Source: Actinopolymorpha pittospori
Lineage (GTDB): Bacteria > Actinomycetota > Actinomycetes > Propionibacteriales > Actinopolymorphaceae
Assembly (NCBI RefSeq): GCF_014873875.1
Contig: NZ_JADBEM010000001.1
Coordinates: 1,922,001-1,986,000 of the forward strand
Reading direction: 5' to 3'
Length of the DNA stretch: 64,000 bases
Shown here: positions 58,681-64,000 of the stretch, piece after piece
Numbering within the stretch: position 1 is the stretch's first letter
Layout: every line of letters begins with the position of its first letter
Program-made: the position numbers and the translations under genes
The notes under the pieces: model-generated
Told to the model about the DNA's origin: nothing
Database searches by the model: none
What the model saw: only the letters and a program-made list of their open reading frames with translations

Positions 58681-60189
58681 CTAGTTTCCTGTGGTGGAGG
58701 CCGCGGTGAGCTGGTCCGCGTGTGATGCGGCCTGCGAGCTCAACGCGGGTCCGGTCGGGATGAGGTTCAGCAACGGAGGTGGGACCGGCAACGGGTCGAC
58801 TCCGTCGTATCCGAGCAGGGCCAGCGTCTCCTTGTTCGGCACGGGGAACTTCTCCCCGGACTCGGTGATGAGGTAGAAGCCGGACGGCGCCACGCCGGGT
58901 GCCGGGAGCAGCGCGGCGAGCGCACCGCCACCAGGAGGAACGACGATGCGCGGCCTGGCGCCCCTGCCGGCGTCGATGTCGACGCTCGGCGGCAGCGTCC
59001 CGCCCGTGGTGAGGTGCTGCTGCGCCTTGTCGCCTGCGGGGTTGTTGTCGTACCACAGGCACAGCGGTGTGTCGCGGCTCGGCAGGCTGACGAGTGCGGG
59101 CGTCTTCGCCGGCAGATCGGCCACTCTCAGGTCGCCGTCGTGGTCGGCGGACAGGTGCGCGAGGACGGTGCTCAACCCGACCTCGGTGCGCGACGTCTGG
59201 GGCTGCCCGTCGGAGAACGCGACCCCGGTGCCGAGCAGGATCCTCGCCTGGACCTCGGTGATCTCGGCGAACCCGTCATGGTTCATGAGGTAGAAGCGGT
59301 CGGGATCCGAGACATGGAAGACCTCCCCGATCGTGGTCCCCGTGCCGTCGTCGAGGGTCACCGGGCCGGGGTTCTTTCGTCCCTCGACCGTCGGCCCGGC
59401 CAGGTCCTGGCCGGCGGGCAGAGCGCGCAGCCACTCCTCACTGACCTGGATGGCCGAGGACGCCGAGAGATCGATGCTGGCGAGGGCACGCGGCTCGGTC
59501 GCGAGGCGCTTGCCATGCCACACGAGGTAGTAACGCTTGTCCGGTCCCTGCACCAGCAACCCGCGTTCCCCGACGGTCCTGCCGCCGACGGTGCCCTCCT
59601 TCGTACCGATGAGCAGGTCGACCTCGGGCGTCGTCTCCTCGTCGATGACGTGGGCCGTGGCACACATCGCCCACGGAGCGGACACCAGGCTTTCCTTCAC
59701 GGGGACGGCGTTGGGCGCCTTGGCGATGCCGATCTCCGGTCCACGGGGAATGCCCGCCAGCGAGTCGCGACCCACCGAAACCTTGGTCATGCCGGCGCCC
59801 ATGAGGAGCATGGCGGAGGTGGCGTTGCGGATGGGCATCAGCAGCATGTTCTTGTCGGACCCCTGGCCAGGGACCTGTGGGGGCTGGTTCGATGTCGTCG
59901 GGTCGAGGAGGGACTTGTCGCGGTAGACGTAGAGCGCGCCGGTCTCCTTCTCGACGATGAGCGCGCTGGCGGCCTCGTTCTTCCACTTGCTCGAGTTGCT
60001 GTCGGCCAGCCATGCGTAGAGCGCGACACCCGCACACGCGACGGCGCCGACCATGATGCCCGCGAAGGTGGACGTCGTGACCCGGCGCATCGGCTGCTCG
60101 ATGGCTTCGGGGTCGCTGCCCAGCATCGCCGCGAGAACGCGACGGACGAGGTACCGGTACGCCTGCAGTTGGTCGCGTCGGGTCTGCAT
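58681..60189 (-). CDS. eccB: type VII secretion protein EccB
   Basis: An ESX core subunit of 502 aa. The N-terminal segment MQTRRDQLQAYRYLVRRVLAAMLGSDPE is the EccB signature, followed by the conserved helix pattern and a single membrane span (about 41-62). The large extracytoplasmic domain has the repeated LYVYRDK...LLDP- and FYLMNHDGFAEIT-type beta units of EccB, which form its R1-R4 repeats, and TPLCLWYDN near the end. EccB connects the membrane complex to the periplasm-like space and binds ATP in some systems. It is 280 bases before the esx genes on the same strand and divergent from eccE. Confidence 0.95.
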   Translation of the reverse strand: MQTRRDQLQAYRYLVRRVLAAMLGSDPEAIEQPMRRVTTSTFAGIMVGAVACAGVALYAWLADSNSSKWKNEAASALIVEKETGALYVYRDKSLLDPTTSNQPPQVPGQGSDKNMLLMPIRNATSAMLLMGAGMTKVSVGRDSLAGIPRGPEIGIAKAPNAVPVKESLVSAPWAMCATAHVIDEETTPEVDLLIGTKEGTVGGRTVGERGLLVQGPDKRYYLVWHGKRLATEPRALASIDLSASSAIQVSEEWLRALPAGQDLAGPTVEGRKNPGPVTLDDGTGTTIGEVFHVSDPDRFYLMNHDGFAEITEVQARILLGTGVAFSDGQPQTSRTEVGLSTVLAHLSADHDGDLRVADLPAKTPALVSLPSRDTPLCLWYDNNPAGDKAQQHLTTGGTLPPSVDIDAGRGARPRIVVPPGGGALAALLPAPGVAPSGFYLITESGEKFPVPNKETLALLGYDGVDPLPVPPPLLNLIPTGPALSSQAASHADQLTAASTTGN

Positions 60190-60375
60190 CGTCGTTCCTC
60201 GTGAGGGCGCTTGACGTCAGCGCGGGCGGTGGCGACGGATCGGGTGCCGCCGGCCCGGGGCGAATCCAGATCGGCAACACTACGATATGCCGGCGAGCCG
60301 CCGTGATCCCGCGGCGTGCCCGCCATCGGGTCCGCCCCGGCGGCGCACCCTCGGCCAACGGGAGGAGGGGTTCCG

Positions 60376-61677
60376 GTGTCCGCCGTCCGCACCGACCGCG
60401 CGACCAAGCGAACTGGAACGACGGGCAAGCGCCGGAGCGCGCGCGGGTCCGACCGCGACAACCGCCGCCGGAGCGATCGCGGGTCGGCGCGGATGAGCCG
60501 GGCCTACGCGGGTCGCCATCTCGGTCCACTCCCTGTCGCCACCGTGGTCGCCTGGCAGGTGGGGATCGGCCTGCTCGCCGCGGGCGTCGCACAGGGTGGA
60601 TGGCTGCTCATCGTGGGTGCGGTCGTGTTTCTCCTCGTGGCCGCGGCGACGGTCGTGTACTGGAACGGCCGCCCGGCCTGGCGTTGGCTACGGGTCTGGG
60701 GGAGCTACCGCGGCCGCAACGCCCGTGCCGGCGTCGGCCCACCACACGACCCCGGGCTCGCTCCCGTCAGGGAGTGGCTGCCCGCCTTCGAACTCGCCTC
60801 GGTGGCCGGCCGTCGCGGCGAACGGCCGGTGGGCGTCGCCCACGACGGTGCCGGTTACGTCGTCGTGCTCGGCCCCCGCAGCGAGGACCTCATCGCCTCG
60901 GCCGACCCGGTCCACATCCCCCTTCGCGCCCTCGCGAGCATCGGTGACGCCGAAGGCGTCCGGTTGGCCTCGGCCCAGTTGATCATCCGTACCCTGCCCG
61001 CGCCGGCTCCCACCCTCGGTGCCTACGGCGCCCAGGTCGGTGCGTCCTACCACGAGATCAGCGGGGGCTCGACGCCTTCGCTGATGTCGTGGTGGATCGC
61101 TCTGCGCCTCGAACCCGGCAGGGGCGGCACCGCGGTGACGTTGGACAGTGACGACATCGACGCGGTCCGGCGCGCGTTGCGCACCTCCGTCGGCTGGGCG
61201 ACCAAGGTGCTGTCGTCCTCGGGCCTTCCGTGCCGCCCGCTCGACGAGAGCGAGTTGCGCGAGGTCCTCGACCTGACCCTGGGCGTCGACCCGCAGCACG
61301 TCCCCGGATCACGCCGGGAACGACGTACGGCGGAGTCCTGGCGTGGTTGGACCTGCGACGGCGTGGCCCACGTCACCGGCTGGCTGCGGAGCTGGCCCCG
61401 CGCGGGGATTCCGTCCATGTCCCGGCTGCTCGACGCGATGGCGGGGCTGCCGGTCAGGTCCGCGACCGCCTCACTCGGCCTCACCTGGACCCCCGAAGGC
61501 ACCGTCCGCACCACGACCTACGTGCGGGTCAGCGCCGAAGACCCCAAGGCCGCACGTACGGCGTTCCGGCAGCTCACCAAGCAGTCCCGGAGTGCGCGGA
61601 TCAGTGTCGTCCGACTGGACGGCGAACAGCTTCCGGGCGTACTCGCGACGATCCCGTTGGGAGGTGGCACCCCGTGA
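60376..61677 (+). CDS. eccE: type VII secretion protein EccE
   Basis: A protein of 433 aa. After a basic N terminus, two close helices (PVATVVAWQVGIGLLAAGVAQGGWLLIVGAVVFLLVAAATVVYW) carry the EccE opening AGRHLGPLPVATVVAWQ. The cytoplasmic domain contains WLPAFELASV, GYVVVLGPRS and SGGSTPSLMSWWIALRLEP. GTG at 60376 is placed by GGAGGAGG at 60361-60368; earlier starts would run through that site. EccE is the peripheral scaffold of the ESX membrane complex. It is on the opposite strand to eccB and eccD, an uncommon arrangement. The 186-bp gap before it is a divergent promoter region. Confidence 0.9.
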   Translation: MSAVRTDRATKRTGTTGKRRSARGSDRDNRRRSDRGSARMSRAYAGRHLGPLPVATVVAWQVGIGLLAAGVAQGGWLLIVGAVVFLLVAAATVVYWNGRPAWRWLRVWGSYRGRNARAGVGPPHDPGLAPVREWLPAFELASVAGRRGERPVGVAHDGAGYVVVLGPRSEDLIASADPVHIPLRALASIGDAEGVRLASAQLIIRTLPAPAPTLGAYGAQVGASYHEISGGSTPSLMSWWIALRLEPGRGGTAVTLDSDDIDAVRRALRTSVGWATKVLSSSGLPCRPLDESELREVLDLTLGVDPQHVPGSRRERRTAESWRGWTCDGVAHVTGWLRSWPRAGIPSMSRLLDAMAGLPVRSATASLGLTWTPEGTVRTTTYVRVSAEDPKAARTAFRQLTKQSRSARISVVRLDGEQLPGVLATIPLGGGTP

Positions 61678-62342
61678 GCCATATCCCGCGGGTGCAGTCG
61701 CACGAGATCCATGCCGAGGAACTCGGCGACACGACCCTTACGCTGCCCCCGGCAGGCCTGGTCCTGGGATCGGGGCAGGCGGGCGCGCTCGTCGTACGAC
61801 TGTTCCGGAGCGACCCGGTGCGGATCTGCGTGGTCTCCGGTGGCCAGCTCGCCCAGCTCATCGCCTACCGCGCGCTCGCGGTGGGAGCCCACGTCACGGT
61901 CGTCACCGACGCGGTGGCCGCGTGGGGTCGGCTGGTGTCGGCCGTTCCTCGCGGCCCGGCCTGGCTGACGGTGCTCCCCACCGGCGCCCGGGTGACCGCC
62001 GCGGGCAGCCTGTCCCGGCCCTCCCTCGTCATCGACGCCACCCGCGACCACCAGGCGCTTCCTCGCTGGGAGCAGGGCGCCTGGCAGACGTTCGTCTCCG
62101 TCCAGTCCGACCTCGAGCCCGCCGACGAGTCGCGCCTGCGATCCTCCGACCTCCTCGTCGCCCAGCGGCTCGAACCCGCCTCCGCCGACGTGGCACGGCG
62201 CGGGTTCGGGCTCGCCAAGGACCGCGCCGGCTGGCTCACCCAGATGCCCAACGGTGTGCTCGCGGTGGCTGCCGCGGGGCAGCTCGCGTTCGGTCAGCTC
62301 GCGCTGAGCACGATGGAGCAGCGGCTCTTCGGCGGTCGCTGA
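61674..62342 (+). CDS. conserved protein coupled to eccE
   Basis: A soluble protein of 222 aa. GTG at 61674 overlaps the eccE stop (GTGA) after GGGAGGTGG. It contains LPPAGLVLGSGQAGALVVRLFRSDP, two Rossmann-like strand-loop patterns, and a late GLAKDRAGWLTQMPNGVLAV. I recall similar proteins next to ESX genes in actinomycetes, without a named role. Coupling to eccE suggests that it binds or regulates EccE or the nearby membrane complex. No catalytic motif is evident. Confidence 0.8.
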   Translation: MSHIPRVQSHEIHAEELGDTTLTLPPAGLVLGSGQAGALVVRLFRSDPVRICVVSGGQLAQLIAYRALAVGAHVTVVTDAVAAWGRLVSAVPRGPAWLTVLPTGARVTAAGSLSRPSLVIDATRDHQALPRWEQGAWQTFVSVQSDLEPADESRLRSSDLLVAQRLEPASADVARRGFGLAKDRAGWLTQMPNGVLAVAAAGQLAFGQLALSTMEQRLFGGR

Positions 62343-62425
62343 CGCCGACAACGCCGCGATCGTGGATGCGGGCGTGTGCGGTTGAGCGGGTCATCCGCGC
62401 CCGGCTGGCAAGGCGGAGGAGGAGG

Positions 62426-62446
62426 CGCGTAGTGGTGTCCTACGCG
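62426..62446. terminator. hairpin between convergent ESX genes
   Basis: CGCGTAG (62426-62432) and CTACGCG (62440-62446) pair perfectly around a 7-nt loop. It sits between the convergent ends of the eccE-coupled gene and eccD, where a bidirectional terminator is expected. No T-tract is present. Confidence 0.4.
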
Positions 62447-62486
62447 TGACGACGACAACGCAGCCAGGCGGGATGCGGGGACCCGC

Positions 62487-63881
62487 TCAGGAGAGGAGTG
62501 CGATGATGGAGTCGTAGATGCCCATCGCCCCGAATGCCAGCGGAACCACCGCCAGTAGCACGAACACCTCGAAGAGGTCGGTGTAGCGGGCCCAGTACGG
62601 CGAGAGACGCCGCCCCGGCATGCTCACCGCCCAGCCGCCCAGGGCACCTGCGGCGAGCAGGCACGGTATGCCCACCGCGAGCAACATGACGACGCCGTCG
62701 CCGCTGGTGGCGAGGCGCCACACCAGCAGGGTCGCGCAGGCGACGCCGCCACACACCAGCCACAGCCGGTGGGTCCGGCCCCGGAAGTGGCGTGAGCGCA
62801 GGAACAACGCGAGTCCGATGACGCCGGTGAGTGACACACCGAACCAGCTCGGCTGCGCCGTGAGGTAGATCGCGCTCAGCCCACACACCGTGGTGGTGGC
62901 GGCGATCAGGGCGGCGACCAGCTTGTCGGCCACGACCGCCTGCTGGAGCACGGTCGGACCGGGGAGGACGTCGGTCTGCTTGCGGAGGTCCTCCGAGCTG
63001 GTCGGCAGCTGCGGCAGCGGGAGCGCGGCCAGGCGTGCGCAGACCGTCGGGAGGAACGGCATCGCGCCGAGCGCGACCGTGGCGGCGGCCGCCGCGACCG
63101 CGCCGGCACTCGCGGAGAAGATCAGGACAGCCGCGGCGGCAAGGACCCCGACCAGGGCACCGGTGGCGACGCCGAGGAAGCCGTCCCAGCGGGCGACGAC
63201 CGCGAACGCCGAGACGGTCGACATCACCAGCATCAGCGCGAACGCCATGAGCAGCTGGATCGCGCCGAAGGATCCGAGCGGGTCGTCCCCGCCGAGGGCG
63301 AGCAGGCCACCGACCCCGGCGTAGAGCACTCCGGCGGCGCCGAGCAGCATGCCCGCGTGCAGGTGGCCGAACGCCCGCGACATCGCGGCGCCACCGGCGA
63401 CGAAGCCCACCGCGGCGACCAGGGCCACCAGGGTCTGTGGCAGCCAGGAGGGCCCGGTCGTCAGCGCCACCAGCGCACCGAGCACGAAGAACGCACCCGC
63501 CACGCACAACGCGGCGACGCGGGCGTCGGAGGGTTGCCAGGCGGCCCGGCGGTCGCGGGTCGCGACGGCGATCGCGTCGGCGACGTCGTCGAAGGCGAAC
63601 TCCGGGATGGCCGTCTCGCGGTGCCGCAGATGCAGGACGTCACCGTCGCGGACACCGAGCCCGGACAGACGTTGGGAGGGATCGAACGCCGACTCACCCA
63701 ACCGCTGCAGGATCCAGCCGCCGCGAAGGAACGCTGGGTCGTCGGGGTTCTCCCCGGCGTAGCGGAGCAGCGTCGGCAGCAGGTCGGCCAGCGGCGTGTC
63801 GGTGGGCAGTGCGAGATCCATGCGGGTGCGTGGTGCGACCACGGTGACGCGGCAGAGCTCGACCCCGCTGTTCGCGTCCAC
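62487..63881 (-). CDS. eccD: type VII secretion integral membrane protein EccD
   Basis: A protein of 464 aa. The N-terminal about 85 residues form a ubiquitin-like domain (CRVTVVAPRTRMDLALPTDTPLADLLPTLLRYA, later GVRDGDVLHLR). About 11 helices follow, consistent with EccD, which forms the dimeric membrane barrel around EccB and EccC. The start at 63881 is an ATG with a run-up of AAGGAGATCAACC, a good ribosome-binding site. The remaining 119 bases to the window end hold no gene I can support. EccC (the FtsK-like ATPase) and MycP (protease) are expected outside the window. Confidence 0.95.
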   Translation of the reverse strand: MDANSGVELCRVTVVAPRTRMDLALPTDTPLADLLPTLLRYAGENPDDPAFLRGGWILQRLGESAFDPSQRLSGLGVRDGDVLHLRHRETAIPEFAFDDVADAIAVATRDRRAAWQPSDARVAALCVAGAFFVLGALVALTTGPSWLPQTLVALVAAVGFVAGGAAMSRAFGHLHAGMLLGAAGVLYAGVGGLLALGGDDPLGSFGAIQLLMAFALMLVMSTVSAFAVVARWDGFLGVATGALVGVLAAAAVLIFSASAGAVAAAAATVALGAMPFLPTVCARLAALPLPQLPTSSEDLRKQTDVLPGPTVLQQAVVADKLVAALIAATTTVCGLSAIYLTAQPSWFGVSLTGVIGLALFLRSRHFRGRTHRLWLVCGGVACATLLVWRLATSGDGVVMLLAVGIPCLLAAGALGGWAVSMPGRRLSPYWARYTDLFEVFVLLAVVPLAFGAMGIYDSIIALLS

Positions 63882-64000
63882 GGTTGATCTCCTTATCGCA
63901 CTGGGGCAGCCTGGACAGACGAACCCGGAGAGTACCCACTTTGCGACCAGGTGGGCGTCGGTGGCACGTCGTTAACATTCTCTCGGACACGTCGGTCGTT

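Noticed and set aside
1-64000. CRISPR arrays, rRNA and tRNA genes
   Set aside because: No regularly spaced repeats, no recognisable tRNA cloverleaf sequence and no rRNA segments were found by reading.

Overview
The window is very GC-rich DNA with strong third-position GC bias and many GTG starts. It carries an ESX-type (type VII) secretion locus, a sugar ABC operon without its own ATPase, a leucyl/phenylalanyl-tRNA-protein transferase, a MarR-GNAT fusion and DUF5808/DUF1648 proteins. This points to a chromosomal segment of a filamentous or soil actinomycete. An order such as Propionibacteriales (Kribbella or Actinopolymorpha-like) is only my guess. I saw no rRNA, tRNA, CRISPR array, integrase, relaxase or replication origin.

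Layout. 0.1-7.8 kb: a PLP-dependent class V aminotransferase/cysteine desulfurase-like gene, a membrane glycosyltransferase, a ketopantoate reductase-family gene, a two-component system and a MinD-like ATPase. 7.9-11.0 kb: a three-gene carbohydrate ABC importer. 11.2-14.2 kb: an EcsC-like protein, aat, a conserved small protein and an Fpg/Nei glycosylase. 14.4-19.0 kb: a tightly overlapped surface-polymer operon (MOP flippase, DUF5693 membrane protein, CsaB pyruvyltransferase). 19.2-45.0 kb: the most unusual part, a type IV secretion-like locus in three blocks. Block A (20.9-26.3, plus strand) encodes a TcpC/VirB8-like protein, a VirB2/TrbC-like pilin, a TcpE/PrgI-like protein and a VirB4-like ATPase. 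Block B (32.4-36.0, plus) encodes a 45-aa protein, a TrbL/VirB6-like channel protein and a NERD-domain membrane protein. Block C (39.9-45.0, minus) encodes an EspI-like ParA ATPase, a tail-anchored protein, a transglycosylase-M23 wall hydrolase and a small NTF2/VirB8-like protein. Between the blocks lie an oligopeptide ABC operon with a fused OppD-OppF ATPase, an Hsp70-like gene and an IS607-type element.

45.1-52.3 kb is an exopolysaccharide cluster: acyltransferase, WecG/TagA glycosyltransferase, flippase, GT4 glycosyltransferase with a probable CTG start, beta-helix protein and O-antigen ligase-like polymerase. 52.4-57.6 kb holds a DUF1648/DUF5808 protein and an archaeal-type P-loop ATPase, both bordered by unusual CTAG-rich inverted repeats, then a possible nitronate monooxygenase remnant, a zinc-ribbon membrane protein and a MarR-GNAT fusion. 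57.7-63.9 kb is the ESX locus: two WXG100 proteins, EccB, EccE, an EccE-linked protein and EccD. eccC and mycP are not in the window.

How it fits together. Blocks A to C contain a motor, channel, core subunits, pilin and wall-opening enzyme, but no relaxase, coupling protein or integrase. A dedicated secretion or surface machine, or a decayed conjugative element, is therefore more likely than an active conjugative element. Blocks A and B begin with a near-identical leader that continues into the first codons of their first genes, which ties them together as co-regulated halves of one system although 5.5 kb of oppositely oriented opp genes separates them. The IS607 copy looks immobilised, because its recombinase has Cys in place of the catalytic Ser and of an active-site Arg.
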